A stretch of DNA of 64,000 nucleotides, taken from Promethearchaeota archaeon. Lineage in GTDB: Archaea > Asgardarchaeota > Lokiarchaeia > Sigyniarchaeales > SOKP01. Below, piece after piece: positions 18,549-28,448 of the stretch. The stretch is from assembly GCA_016839555.1 (NCBI GenBank), contig JAEOUA010000001.1, positions 16,554 to 80,553 of the forward strand, given 5' to 3'. Both the position numbers and the translations under genes were made by a program. The notes beneath the pieces are model-generated. The model saw only the letters and a list, made by a program, of their open reading frames with translations. It was not told the origin of the DNA and did no database searches. The stretch's first letter is position 1. Each line of letters begins with the position of its first letter.

Positions 18549-19397
18549 ATGAATGAAGACCGAAAAATAATCTTTTTAGGGTTAGACAATGCAGGAAAAA
18601 CATCCCTATTAACAAGGTTAGGAGGGAAGTTAAGTATTGAAGACTTAACGAAACTAGAACCCACAAGAGGGGTAGAAAGACAAGAAATTAGTAGTAAAAG
18701 TATGAGTTTATTAATATGGGATTTTGGGGGACAGAGTGATCATAGATCTGAATATCTTCAAGACCCTGAAGAATATTTTTTAGATACAACTTTACTAATA
18801 TATGTTATTGATATACAAGAACCAGATAGGTTTCAAGAAAGTGTTGATTATTTTAAAAATATATTAGATATTTTAGACCGATTCGATGAAGATCCCGATA
18901 TACTAATATTTTTTCATAAATTCGATCCTGATATTAAGAATGATATAAAAATATTCAATAATATTCAAAAATTAAAGACTCTCCTTGAATCGATAATTAA
19001 TGGAACTAAATTTAATTATGAAGGTTATTTAACATCTATTTATTCAGGTTTTCCACAACAACCAAGATTTATCAAACTTGTAAAAGAAATAGTAGAGGGC
19101 AAACCCTTAGAACAAGCAACTTTACAAGTAAAGGTTAATAAAATTGGGCAAGCTTTAGAAAATACCTTGAGTGCAATTGTTAAAATCAGCTCGAATATTA
19201 TGACTCTAGAGAAGAGATTTTCATCTTTAGAACAGAAATTGATAAATAATAAAATCCTTTCTAAAGATGAAACATTAACTGAAGCAACAAAACAAGGTGT
19301 ATCAAAGGAAAAAAGTGGAAAACTCGACAGAGATGTTCTAAAGACTGAAACAATATCACAATTAAAAGATATTATTGTTGAGAAGGAAAAGGAATAA
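18549..19397 (+). CDS. Arf-like GTPase with coiled-coil C-terminus
   Basis: 282 residues. G1 GLDNAGKTS (11-19, Arf-type), EPTRG (37-41), WDFGGQ (57-62) and a G4 HKFD (123-126) where Arf proteins have NKxD. The G domain is close to that at 13078-14625 (both have a Y-L-x-DPE-x-YF stretch after G3). The C-terminal ~90 residues are predicted coiled coil and end in SQLKDIIVEKEKE, similar to the other paralogue's SELKDLFVKRG. Asn to His at G4 may alter guanine binding but is normal in Rag proteins. It is separated from the gene in front by about 220 AT-rich bases. Confidence 0.85.
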   Translation: MNEDRKIIFLGLDNAGKTSLLTRLGGKLSIEDLTKLEPTRGVERQEISSKSMSLLIWDFGGQSDHRSEYLQDPEEYFLDTTLLIYVIDIQEPDRFQESVDYFKNILDILDRFDEDPDILIFFHKFDPDIKNDIKIFNNIQKLKTLLESIINGTKFNYEGYLTSIYSGFPQQPRFIKLVKEIVEGKPLEQATLQVKVNKIGQALENTLSAIVKISSNIMTLEKRFSSLEQKLINNKILSKDETLTEATKQGVSKEKSGKLDRDVLKTETISQLKDIIVEKEKE

Positions 19398-19429
19398 AAA
19401 TTTTGATTTAAATAGTAATTTTTATTCTT

Positions 19430-20479
19430 TTATGAAATTTTTTCTAAAGCATTTTTTAATTTTTGAGATTTTTGATAAAATTCTTGACTTAAAGAATCAT
19501 CTCCTAGATCTAAGCATATATCAGCAAGGGCATTAAAAATTTCTTGTACTTTTCTAAATTGGCGATTATTTAATGCCTTTTCTACCTTCTCCATCAATTT
19601 ATCTCTTTTTGATAAAGGTTTTAATAGTGGAGAAACTTCTGTGTTCATATCTAAAATATCTGCAATAATTGTAATCATTTTTTCTCTATTATTTGGATCG
19701 ATTGCAATCATTGTATATGTCTTTAATCCTAATAATTCTTCTATTTCTTCAGGTCTCATTGCATTTTTTAAATCTTGTTTGTTTCCAATTACTGCCGCAT
19801 GAGCATAGGGTGCCTCTTCTTGTATTAAATGTAGGAAATATTTACTTTTTTCGACATTCTCCAATGTAGAATCAGTAATAAGTAACACGGCATCGCTCCC
19901 TTTTATAAATTTATTCCATAAAAAACTAAAATGATCTTGACCAGCAAAATCCCATAAGTTAAAAGTTAATTTGCCGATTTTTATTGTAGCTATATCTCCA
20001 GTAATTGTTGGCACATGCTCTGTAGGAATTTCTTGGGCTTTAATGAGCCTTAAAATTGTAGTTTTTCCGACACTTGAAAAACCAACTAAAGAGATTTTTG
20101 GTTTTAAACTTTCAAAAGCATGATCAATTATTGGATTTATAACTGCTATCATTGAAGAATCTAAAGTCTTCTCTTTAATCATCTCATCAAAAGTATTTAA
20201 AATTTCTTTTTTTAACTTGATTAATTCTTTTTTTATCAATTCAATATCATCTGTTAATCCCGTTATAAAAATTATTACTAATTCCGATTCTTTATTGATG
20301 ATGTAGCAAATTTTATGCGTATAAAAATCAAATGCACCAATTTCACTTTCTAATATTGAATTGGAATCTTGCGTTATAAAGGGGAAAATAGCCTGAAATT
20401 CATTTTCTGTAAATAATTTGCTATATTGCCTCTGATATTTAACTTCCCCATTTATTATAACATAAATTTTTCTCAACAT
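19430..20479 (-). CDS. Longin-like/Arf-like GTPase with helical C-terminus
   Basis: 349 residues. Residues 1-110 form a longin-like domain (KIYVIINGEVKYQRQYS, LVIIFITGLTDDI). The G domain covers about 126-285: G1 GFSSVGKTT (133-141), PTITG (157-161), WDFAGQD (176-182) and NKQDL (233-237). Residues about 290-349 form helices reminiscent of a TPR pair (FRKVQEIFNALADICLDLGD, then LSQEFYQKSQKL). It lies 48 bases downstream of a Rag-like gene on the same strand, a likely operon. A longin domain before an Arf-like G domain in one chain is a known theme in Asgard archaea. Confidence 0.85.
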   Translation of the reverse strand: MLRKIYVIINGEVKYQRQYSKLFTENEFQAIFPFITQDSNSILESEIGAFDFYTHKICYIINKESELVIIFITGLTDDIELIKKELIKLKKEILNTFDEMIKEKTLDSSMIAVINPIIDHAFESLKPKISLVGFSSVGKTTILRLIKAQEIPTEHVPTITGDIATIKIGKLTFNLWDFAGQDHFSFLWNKFIKGSDAVLLITDSTLENVEKSKYFLHLIQEEAPYAHAAVIGNKQDLKNAMRPEEIEELLGLKTYTMIAIDPNNREKMITIIADILDMNTEVSPLLKPLSKRDKLMEKVEKALNNRQFRKVQEIFNALADICLDLGDDSLSQEFYQKSQKLKNALEKIS

Positions 20480-20527
20480 CCTTAAAACACTCCTAATTAT
20501 AAGAATTCTATTTTATTTTATTATTTA

Positions 20528-21445
20528 TTAATTAGAATAAAATCTGTTTAATTTTTCAAATAAATTATCTCTAATCTTAATTAATTTCATTTTATCTAAT
20601 TCTTGAGAGATTAGAATTAGATGATTAAAGTTTTGATTATATTTTTTCACGTCTTCTATATTAATTCCTAAAAGTTCATTTCCAGATTCAATTATTTTAA
20701 ATTCAGATTTTAATGCTTTATTAATTTGAAAATCTTGTGTAATTGAAGAGATATCATGATATATATTTCTAATGAATTTTGGTTTAATATCATCTGTCAT
20801 AGTTTGGATTATAACCTTATTATTTTCATCAGTTATTAGACATATAATTCCCTTAGTCTCTCCAATAATTTCATCAATATTAGCCTTTAAATCATGTAAT
20901 TTTTTAGAAAATTTAATTAAAATTTCAGAAAATGCATTAAATATGTTATATATAAATTGTGGTTGTAAGCTTGTAAAATATACTTGTAAATTTTTTTCTA
21001 TTTTTATCGATTCATTAATATCATTTTCTATAATACTAAATAGATTCCTATTTTTATGATGGATTAAGTCAATTTTATGAAAGAATAATGTTAATTCTGC
21101 ATTAATCTCATATTTTTGCATTATTTTATGAATTTCTTTTATATCCTTAATTAATAAATCCTTTTTAGAAGTATACATAGTATAATCTAGAACATAAATA
21201 ACAATTGATGCACTTTTAAAAGCCTTTTTCTGTTCTTCCTCATCTTCTAATAAAAAGGGTAGCTCCTGCCCAGAAGTATCAAAGATATTTATATCTACAT
21301 CTATCCATGAATAAGAAGAAGTATTAATCCCACGAGTAGGTTCAAGGGGATAAATAATTAGATCGTTAGGATTATTCATCTCAAAAACAGCTTGTTTAAT
21401 ACTTGTTTTTCCTACACTGGGTTTTCCTATTAAAACTAACTTCAT
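20528..21445 (-). CDS. Rag/Gtr-like GTPase with C-terminal roadblock-like domain
   Basis: 305 residues. G1 GKPSVGKT (7-14), EPTRG (35-39), DTSGQE (56-61) and a Rag-type HKIDL, followed after about residue 180 by a roadblock-like domain (GIICLITDENNKVIIQTM, LILISQELDKMKL, final helix NLFEKLNRF). It is a close relative of 15319-16632 but without the N-terminal longin-like part. Eukaryotic RagA/C have the same two-domain layout and work as heterodimers. Partners here could be the other Rag-like proteins of the island. It is first gene of a likely operon with 19430-20479. Confidence 0.87.
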   Translation of the reverse strand: MKLVLIGKPSVGKTSIKQAVFEMNNPNDLIIYPLEPTRGINTSSYSWIDVDINIFDTSGQELPFLLEDEEEQKKAFKSASIVIYVLDYTMYTSKKDLLIKDIKEIHKIMQKYEINAELTLFFHKIDLIHHKNRNLFSIIENDINESIKIEKNLQVYFTSLQPQFIYNIFNAFSEILIKFSKKLHDLKANIDEIIGETKGIICLITDENNKVIIQTMTDDIKPKFIRNIYHDISSITQDFQINKALKSEFKIIESGNELLGINIEDVKKYNQNFNHLILISQELDKMKLIKIRDNLFEKLNRFYSN

Positions 21446-21696
21446 CAGGGTTTTAATTTCTTGTTCATATAAATTTAATTAATAATTATATACTCATTAA
21501 AAAATTAATCTTATATAAACTTCTATTTTTCTGAATTTATTTTTTTTTTATTTAATGTGTTAAAATCCATTTAGTTGATTTAATCAAAAAGAATTTAAAC
21601 TCTCAATTTTTTATATTTTAACTATTTATATTATTTTTTCTAAATCCAATCTAAATAATAATGAAATCTACAAAATTCGAAATAATTAATTAAATT

Positions 21697-23334
21697 TTAA
21701 AGTTCCATATCCGTTGGCTTTTTCTTTTTAGGAAGACTAACTGTGAATGTTGAACCTGACCCTAAAATACTAGTAAATGTAATGTTCCCTTCATGCAATT
21801 CAACCAACCTTTTAGTTAATGAAAGGCCTAAACCTGTTCCAGGTACAGACTTAACATAAGTTGAATCAACTCGTTTAAATTCCTTAAAGATTATATCAAA
21901 GTCTTCGCGAGCAATACCTATTCCAGTATCTCTTACCTTAAACACCCAATCTCGAAATAGTTCTTTAATATCAAGTGTTACTTTTCCCTCAATAGTATAT
22001 TTAATAGCATTGGTCAATAAATTAAGAAGAATTTCCTTAAATCTAATAGGATCACCATATATCTCCATATTATCCTTTAAACCTTTAATTTTAAATTTTA
22101 ATTCTTTTTGAGTATATAATGGTTTTATTGTCGATTTAATTTGGTCAAGAATACTGTTTAAAGAAAAATATTTTTTATCTAAAACATACTTTCCAGATTC
22201 AATTTTCGTAATATCTAAGATTTTATTTATCATCTCAAGTTGATGTTCTGCAGAGGATCTCATGTCTCTTAAATATTCTTTTTGTAATTCATTCAAGTTT
22301 CCAATTTCTTCCTCCAATAATAAGTCCGTAAATCCAATTATTGGATTTAATGGAGTTCTTAATTCATGTGACATTGTTGCCAAGAATTCATTTTTAAATC
22401 TTGAGGCTTTTATAAGTTCTTCTTTAAATCTTTCTTGTTTTTTAAGAGCTTTTTTTAACTCTATTGTTCTTTTTTTAACCTTTACTTTTAATTCTTTTTC
22501 AAATCGTTCTTTAAAAGATTTACTTCTTTTACGGTTACTAATATCTTTTGCAATACCTATAAGGCCGTTAATATTACCATTTTTATTAAAAAATGGTATT
22601 TTTACTGCTCGAAACCAATATTCTTTATTATTCAATGCTGATATATGCTTTGTAATTTTTTTGATTTCCCCTGTTGAGAATACCTCTTGGTCATGTCTCA
22701 TATTTTTTGCTGCTTCAGCTTTGTTAAATATTAACTCATTATCTGATCTCCCTATTATTTCCTCATGAGGTAAGCCAAAGGCTTTTACTATTTTATTATT
22801 TATAATCTGATAATGGCTTTTTAAATCTTTAAAAAATATAGCCTCTGGAACAGAATCAAGTATAAATTTATAAATTTTCATCTTTTTTTCATTTTTCTTC
22901 CATTCTGTAACATCTTTTATTAAACCATTAAAACCAATTTTCTCACCATCAAGATCGTGTAATAAATAAATACATATGATAATATCTTTTTTTATACGAT
23001 TGTTTGTTTTAATTTTTAAATTTATATTCTTTTTTTCTTGATTGGATATATACACATTTCTAAATAAATCAAATATTTGCTCACTTGATTTATAATCCAA
23101 AAAGTCCTGAAAATTTTTCCCAGCGATGACTTTTTTCTCATATCCCAATATTTCAAGTAATGATTTATTCCAAGAAATAAAATTACCTTTTAAATCAACC
23201 TCATAATATCCTTCTTCTATATTTTCTAATATCTTTTTATTTATTTTTGCATTTGTTTGATTATATCTTATCTTTTCATCTTTATCTTCTAATTTTTTAC
23301 CATTTGCTTGAGTATTTATTTTGTCTAATCCCAT
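21697..23334 (-). CDS. Sensor histidine kinase, PAS-PAS-HisKA-HATPase
   Basis: 545 residues, no membrane segment. PAS domains lie at about 34-146 and 154-268, then a basic coiled coil. The HisKA box is MSHELRTPLN with H323. The HATPase shows N-box LLTNAIKYT, DTGIGIA and GTGLGLSLTKRL. The start codon overlaps the stop of the kinase in front (TAATG), so the two kinases are translationally coupled. Its HisKA and G2 regions are very close to those at 23334 and 29526, indicating recent paralogy. Confidence 0.92.
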   Translation of the reverse strand: MGLDKINTQANGKKLEDKDEKIRYNQTNAKINKKILENIEEGYYEVDLKGNFISWNKSLLEILGYEKKVIAGKNFQDFLDYKSSEQIFDLFRNVYISNQEKKNINLKIKTNNRIKKDIIICIYLLHDLDGEKIGFNGLIKDVTEWKKNEKKMKIYKFILDSVPEAIFFKDLKSHYQIINNKIVKAFGLPHEEIIGRSDNELIFNKAEAAKNMRHDQEVFSTGEIKKITKHISALNNKEYWFRAVKIPFFNKNGNINGLIGIAKDISNRKRSKSFKERFEKELKVKVKKRTIELKKALKKQERFKEELIKASRFKNEFLATMSHELRTPLNPIIGFTDLLLEEEIGNLNELQKEYLRDMRSSAEHQLEMINKILDITKIESGKYVLDKKYFSLNSILDQIKSTIKPLYTQKELKFKIKGLKDNMEIYGDPIRFKEILLNLLTNAIKYTIEGKVTLDIKELFRDWVFKVRDTGIGIAREDFDIIFKEFKRVDSTYVKSVPGTGLGLSLTKRLVELHEGNITFTSILGSGSTFTVSLPKKKKPTDMEL

Positions 23335-25589
23335 TAAAGGCTTGCCTCCTGATGTTTCCTTATCTTTGGTATAGTAAAAAAAAATATGGTTCCTTTATTT
23401 ATTTCACTTTTAAACCATATCTCGCCTCCATGCAGCTCAACTAATCGTTTTGTTAGAGCCAAACCAATTCCAGAACCAGAGACATTATTTGTAATATCAT
23501 TTTCAATTCTCCCAAATTCTCTAAAAACAAGTTCATAGTCTTCTTTTCTTATTCCAATCCCTGTATCAATTACTTGAAATTCCCAGTGGTCGCTTCTTTC
23601 TATCCCTCGAAACTTAAACTCGCCTTTCTCTGTAAATTTAATGGCGTTGTCAATAAGATTAAAAAGAATTTGTTTAAATCTTAACTGATCTGCATAAATA
23701 TGTGTATTTTGATTAATATTTTCTATACAAAATGATATCCCTTTTTTTTCATACTTAGGTTTGAAAATGGATTGAAGCCCCTTTAATAATTTAAATATTG
23801 AAAACTGTTTTTTATTGAGCTTTAATTTGCCAATTTTTATTTTAGAGAGATCAAGCATAGATTTTATTAAATCATCTAAGTGTTCAGCGGCAGAAAAAAT
23901 ATCATTTAAAAAATCATATTGGTTTGCATTTAAATCACCATATGATTTTTCTAATAAAAGAGATGAAAATCCAATAATAGCATTTAAAGGAGTTCTTAAA
24001 TCATGAGACATCTCAGCAAGGAACCTGTCCTTAAATTCTAGAGACTTATTTAATTGATCTAGTAAAAGATCTCTATTACGTTCATTTTGCTTACGAGATG
24101 TAATATCTGATATAAAAGATTGAATAATGATATTTTTTGCAATTTTCAATATAGTTGAGGTTATTTCAACTTCGATTGTTTTTCCATCTTTTCTAACTAT
24201 TTTAGTTTCTATTTTATTTCTTTTTTTTAAGTTATAAATATCATCCTGATAATGGTTTATAATTCTTTTTTTATCTTTTGGAGAGAAATAGTGAAAGATC
24301 TTGGAATTTAAAAATTCTTCTTCATCATATTTTAATAACTCTTTAGCTCCTTGATTTGCTCTTAATATTTTCCCCTCTTGAGACATTAAAAATATTGCCA
24401 ATGGAGCATATTCAATTAAGGAATTCATTTCATGAAGTGTTTTTTCAAGCCGAATCATTTCCTCTTCTGATGCTCGAATTTGTGTTATATCTCGAAATGT
24501 TATATATAATAGCGGTTCATTATTAAGAGTTGTTGAGTAAAATTTTAACTCCAACCAAATTTCCTTATTATCCTTTTTATTAATCTTCAATTCAAATGAT
24601 TCTGGATATTTTTCTATATTTATCAACTTATTATCTTTGGAAAAAATATGAAGTTCTTCGATTGGACTTAAAATCGTTTTTTCATAATTTTGATTTACTA
24701 TCTCATGTTTTTCAATCCCAATAAGATTTAAAAATGAACTAGTACAATCAATAATAATCCCCTTTTTATTTAGAATAACCATCGGAAAAGGAAATTTTTC
24801 AAATAAATGACGATATTTATGTTCTGATTCTTCTAATAATTTTTTATACATTCTATTTTTTGTAATATCTCTTAAGGTTATAAGCATAGCTTCTTCCGTT
24901 TCCCATTGAAAATCCACAGAGCTGACTTCAGCATATTTTATATCATTTTTACCACATGTAATAGAAACATGTTTAGATCCTTCTTTTTTAACAAGATTTT
25001 CAAACTTTTCACCCTTAAGAGAATTATTATTGCATTTAAAAAGGCGCTCCGTTGCTGGATTAAAAAATTTAATAATACCTTTAACATCTGTTATTATAAT
25101 TGCGATTGGGGACGTTTGAATGATCTTTCTAAGTCTTTTTTCTTTCTTAGATAAATCATCTGCTAAAGATTGAATTGTTCTAATCATTCGGTTTCTATCT
25201 ATGGCATGATATATCGCGCGGACTAAAGGCTCTGTATCAACCTGTCCTTTCACGAGATAATCTTGAGCACCTGCTTGTACGGATCTTCTAGCGAGAGATT
25301 CATCTTTCAAACCTGTAAGCACAATTATCGGGATATTTTCAGCGGCTTCTCGTGTTTTAATTAACGTTTGAAAACCAGAACTATCTGGAAGTCCTAAATC
25401 CAAAAGAATTACATCAAAGAATTCATTCTGAATTTGATAAAGAGCTTGTTCTAAATCTTCCGTATTTTTTAACTCAAACTTAAAGTTAGTGGCAAAGTTT
25501 AACATTTCTTTAATTAAACGAACATCACCAAGATTATCCTCTATTAGAAGTATCTTTAATTCTATATTTTTTCCCTCCCCTATTTGCAT
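23334..25589 (-). CDS. Hybrid histidine kinase, REC-PAS-PAS-PAS-HisKA-HATPase
   Basis: 751 residues. An N-terminal receiver (1-130) has phosphoacceptor D64 in ILLDLGLPDSSG, T92 and K114 in YLVKG. Three PAS domains follow at about 150-245, 255-370 and 382-500, then HisKA with H529 (MSHDLRTPLN), N-box LIDNAIKFT, DTGIGIR and GSGIGLALTKRL. The start has a strong GGAGGAG. An N-terminal receiver suggests it takes phosphate from another kinase, perhaps that at 26114, before signalling on. It is third gene of the kinase operon. Confidence 0.93.
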   Translation of the reverse strand: MQIGEGKNIELKILLIEDNLGDVRLIKEMLNFATNFKFELKNTEDLEQALYQIQNEFFDVILLDLGLPDSSGFQTLIKTREAAENIPIIVLTGLKDESLARRSVQAGAQDYLVKGQVDTEPLVRAIYHAIDRNRMIRTIQSLADDLSKKEKRLRKIIQTSPIAIIITDVKGIIKFFNPATERLFKCNNNSLKGEKFENLVKKEGSKHVSITCGKNDIKYAEVSSVDFQWETEEAMLITLRDITKNRMYKKLLEESEHKYRHLFEKFPFPMVILNKKGIIIDCTSSFLNLIGIEKHEIVNQNYEKTILSPIEELHIFSKDNKLINIEKYPESFELKINKKDNKEIWLELKFYSTTLNNEPLLYITFRDITQIRASEEEMIRLEKTLHEMNSLIEYAPLAIFLMSQEGKILRANQGAKELLKYDEEEFLNSKIFHYFSPKDKKRIINHYQDDIYNLKKRNKIETKIVRKDGKTIEVEITSTILKIAKNIIIQSFISDITSRKQNERNRDLLLDQLNKSLEFKDRFLAEMSHDLRTPLNAIIGFSSLLLEKSYGDLNANQYDFLNDIFSAAEHLDDLIKSMLDLSKIKIGKLKLNKKQFSIFKLLKGLQSIFKPKYEKKGISFCIENINQNTHIYADQLRFKQILFNLIDNAIKFTEKGEFKFRGIERSDHWEFQVIDTGIGIRKEDYELVFREFGRIENDITNNVSGSGIGLALTKRLVELHGGEIWFKSEINKGTIFFFTIPKIRKHQEASL

Positions 25590-25632
25590 CTCCTCCTTTT
25601 AATATTTAATATAAAAATATTATTATTTAATT

Positions 25633-26082
25633 TTATTCGTCTGGTGGCAATTTAACAATACTAAACCAGAACTCTCCTATAGACCGAACAACTTTCAAAA
25701 ATTGTTCCATATCAACTGTTTTAGTGATATAACAATTTGCGTGTCTATTATAAGTTTCTAAAATATCTTCCTCTGCTTCAGAAATTGTCAGAATAACTAC
25801 TGGAATCCGTTTTAAATTTTTATCATCTTTGATTTCAGCTAATACCTCTCGACCATCTTTTTTAGGTAAATTTAAATCTAAAAGGATTAGATCTGGACGT
25901 GGTGTGTCCTTAAATTTACCTTTTTTCCTTAAAAACTCCATTGCTTCCACTCCGTCTAACACAACGTATAGGTTATTTATAATTTTACTTTCTTTAAGTG
26001 CCTCTTTTGTTAATCGAATATCACCAGGACTATCCTCAACTAATAATATCTCAATGGGAGTCATTCTTTTCATTTTATTCAT
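25633..26082 (-). CDS. Rcp1-type single-domain response regulator
   Basis: 149 residues, a receiver domain of the Rcp1 type that partners phytochrome-like kinases: VEDSPGDIRLTKEAL at the N-terminus, D69 in LILLDLNLPKKDG, threonine in VILTIS and lysine in ITKTVD. It lies 31 bases after the GAF-kinase gene and 43 before the hybrid kinase, so it probably shuttles phosphate between them. No output domain is present. Confidence 0.92.
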   Translation of the reverse strand: MNKMKRMTPIEILLVEDSPGDIRLTKEALKESKIINNLYVVLDGVEAMEFLRKKGKFKDTPRPDLILLDLNLPKKDGREVLAEIKDDKNLKRIPVVILTISEAEEDILETYNRHANCYITKTVDMEQFLKVVRSIGEFWFSIVKLPPDE

Positions 26083-26113
26083 TTTTTAAACCTTTTTTTT
26101 TGAATTTTATTTT

Positions 26114-28255
26114 TTATTTTTTTAAAATCTCTTTTTTTTTTGGAATTGAAAAATAGAAGATAGATCCTTTACCAACTTGTGATTTTACCCATATTTTTCC
26201 ACCAAGACGCTCAACAATTTTTTTACATAGAGCTAAGCCAATTCCAGTTCCTCCATATTCATTTTTTTTATGCAGTCGCTGAAAAATGATAAATATTCGA
26301 TCAAAATATTGAGAATCAATTCCGATTCCATTATCTTGTACGGAGAAAATCCATTCATCTTTTTTTTCTTTAACAGAAACATGAATTCTAGGTGGTTCCT
26401 CCCCATGGAATTTTAAAGCATTAGAAATTAAATTTTGAAATAATTGAACAATTTCCGTCTCATTTGCAATTACCATAGGTAACTTTTCATGTGTAATTTT
26501 TGCTTTTGTATCTTCAATTGTATCTCTTAAATTATTTAGGACATCTTTTAAAACGATACTTGTATTGATTGGTTTAAGCGGTTTATCGCCTCTTCCTACT
26601 CGAGAATAAATTAACAAATCATTTATTAGGTTTTGCATTCGTTTTGCTCCATCAACAATAAAAGTGATAAAGTCATCAGCATCCTTATCCAATCTATTTT
26701 TATAGCGTTTTTCCAATAATTGAGTAAAGCTTGAAATCATTCGAAGGGGTTCTTGAAGGTCGTGTGAAGCCACATATGCAAATCGCTCAAGCTCCCTATT
26801 TTTCTTCTTTAATTCTTCTAAAGTTTCTTGAATTTCTTTTTCCGCCTTCTTGCGTTTCTGTCCTTGTAGATCCCTTTGCAATCTCGCCTTTAAGATAGGG
26901 GCTATTTGATTAGTAATATTCTCCATTATTTTAAGATCATTCTCATTATAGTCTGTGTCTTTATTAGCAACTTGTATTAATCCTATAACTTTATCTCTAT
27001 GAATAATGGGGGCACTAATATTTCTTGTAATAGAAATATGTCCTTTAGGTGTACGATTTGATGGCTTATTTGAATACAGGATTTTTTTTTGGCTAATAGA
27101 ACGAGGCCAAATACTATCTCCCCACGTTTCTTTGGGAAAAGTGAATGTCTTATCAGGAACTTGACATTGATCCCAAACCTCTCGGGTCATTGTAGGAATT
27201 ACTAAATCACCATTTTCTTCAATATATCCAAAAGTTCCATATTGACTCTCCATAACTTCCAAAATAATATCTAATACTTTTCCGTACATTTCTTTATCGG
27301 CTATTGTAAGAAAAACTGTAGATATTCGAGTTATGATTGAAAGCTCTCTTTCCCTTTCTTCTAGTTCTTTTGTTTTTTTATCTATTAATGATTCAAGTCC
27401 CTTTTCTAGCTGAATTTTTGCGATAACAGTACCTGCTTCTCTGCCTATTGCTTGTAGAATGCGTTTTTCCCCTTCAGTAAACTGATATCGGTCTTTTAAT
27501 GTAATATTTAGAGCACCCATTACTTTACCCTTATTAAGCAATGGAATACTCGCTAGTCCTTTGAGTTCATACTTACTTGCTAATTCAGGTTCTACTTTTT
27601 CATAATTATCTATAATAAAAGGTTGACCATCCACTAAAACGGTTTTATGTGGTGGAATATCATCAATTTTAATATGTTTAAATTTATCAACAAAATCAGT
27701 TGGAAGTCCTTGATGGTATTTTATTTCTGCGGTTCTTGTTTCCACATCAACTAGATAAATCGCACCTCCACTAAACTCCGTTAATTCTAATATAGAATTT
27801 AAAATAATTTCTAATAATTCTGATAAATTTTTTGCTCTATTCCCTAGTATGATTATCTCATTAAGAATTTCCAGTTTTTTAATATTTGATTTAACTTTTT
27901 GTTCTAATTTTTTTTTTTCAGTTATATCTTCTGCCATCTCAAATCTTACCTTTTTTCCTTCCCATTCTATTGCTTGATCTGTATTATGAAACCATTTTTC
28001 TATTTTTTTATTATAACAATCCCAAATATAGGGTGAAATAGGATTCTCTCCGAAAAGTTTATCATTCGTGCAGAAAGGACAAGGTTGGTCTAATGCTTGA
28101 AATATTTTATAACATTTTTTTCCTATAATATCGCCAGGAAATAGTTTACGCATTATTTTATTTACATATAAGATCTTGTAGGTCTCTGGATCTGAAATAT
28201 AGATTGCTTGTTTCATCCCTTCAAAGATTTTTTTAAATATTAAGTCTTCCGACAT
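26114..28255 (-). CDS. Sensor histidine kinase, PAS-GAF-GAF-HisKA-HATPase
   Basis: 713 residues. A PAS-like domain (about 1-115) contains a CPFC pair (59-62) that may be redox or metal sensitive. Two GAF domains (about 130-285 and 303-460) are followed by a coiled coil and the phytochrome-kinase-type H-box ASHDLQEPLRMI with H498. The HATPase has N-box LISNALKFH, DNGIGID and GTGIGLALCKKI. This H-box is the class usually paired with Rcp1-type receivers, and such a receiver is the next gene. The ribosome binding site is AAGGGA before the ATG. It is first certain gene of the operon. Confidence 0.93.
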   Translation of the reverse strand: MSEDLIFKKIFEGMKQAIYISDPETYKILYVNKIMRKLFPGDIIGKKCYKIFQALDQPCPFCTNDKLFGENPISPYIWDCYNKKIEKWFHNTDQAIEWEGKKVRFEMAEDITEKKKLEQKVKSNIKKLEILNEIIILGNRAKNLSELLEIILNSILELTEFSGGAIYLVDVETRTAEIKYHQGLPTDFVDKFKHIKIDDIPPHKTVLVDGQPFIIDNYEKVEPELASKYELKGLASIPLLNKGKVMGALNITLKDRYQFTEGEKRILQAIGREAGTVIAKIQLEKGLESLIDKKTKELEERERELSIITRISTVFLTIADKEMYGKVLDIILEVMESQYGTFGYIEENGDLVIPTMTREVWDQCQVPDKTFTFPKETWGDSIWPRSISQKKILYSNKPSNRTPKGHISITRNISAPIIHRDKVIGLIQVANKDTDYNENDLKIMENITNQIAPILKARLQRDLQGQKRKKAEKEIQETLEELKKKNRELERFAYVASHDLQEPLRMISSFTQLLEKRYKNRLDKDADDFITFIVDGAKRMQNLINDLLIYSRVGRGDKPLKPINTSIVLKDVLNNLRDTIEDTKAKITHEKLPMVIANETEIVQLFQNLISNALKFHGEEPPRIHVSVKEKKDEWIFSVQDNGIGIDSQYFDRIFIIFQRLHKKNEYGGTGIGLALCKKIVERLGGKIWVKSQVGKGSIFYFSIPKKKEILKK

Positions 28256-28448
28256 GTTTTCCCTTGTATTTCTACCATTTAAATTTGAATAATATTATTT
28301 TTATTAGATTTTTATTGAGAATTGAGTATAAAAAAAAAAAAATGAATTAGCATCTCTTCTTTTTTCTGAAGCCTAGCACAAATTAACTTTTTCTTCTCTA
28401 ACATTTATTCTATACAATCTTAGTTCAAATTTTCATAAAAAACTATAA

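Noticed and set aside
22262..22768. 168-codon plus-strand frame inside a histidine kinase gene
   Set aside because: Shadow of the HisKA/PAS coding region on the other strand; no motif of its own.
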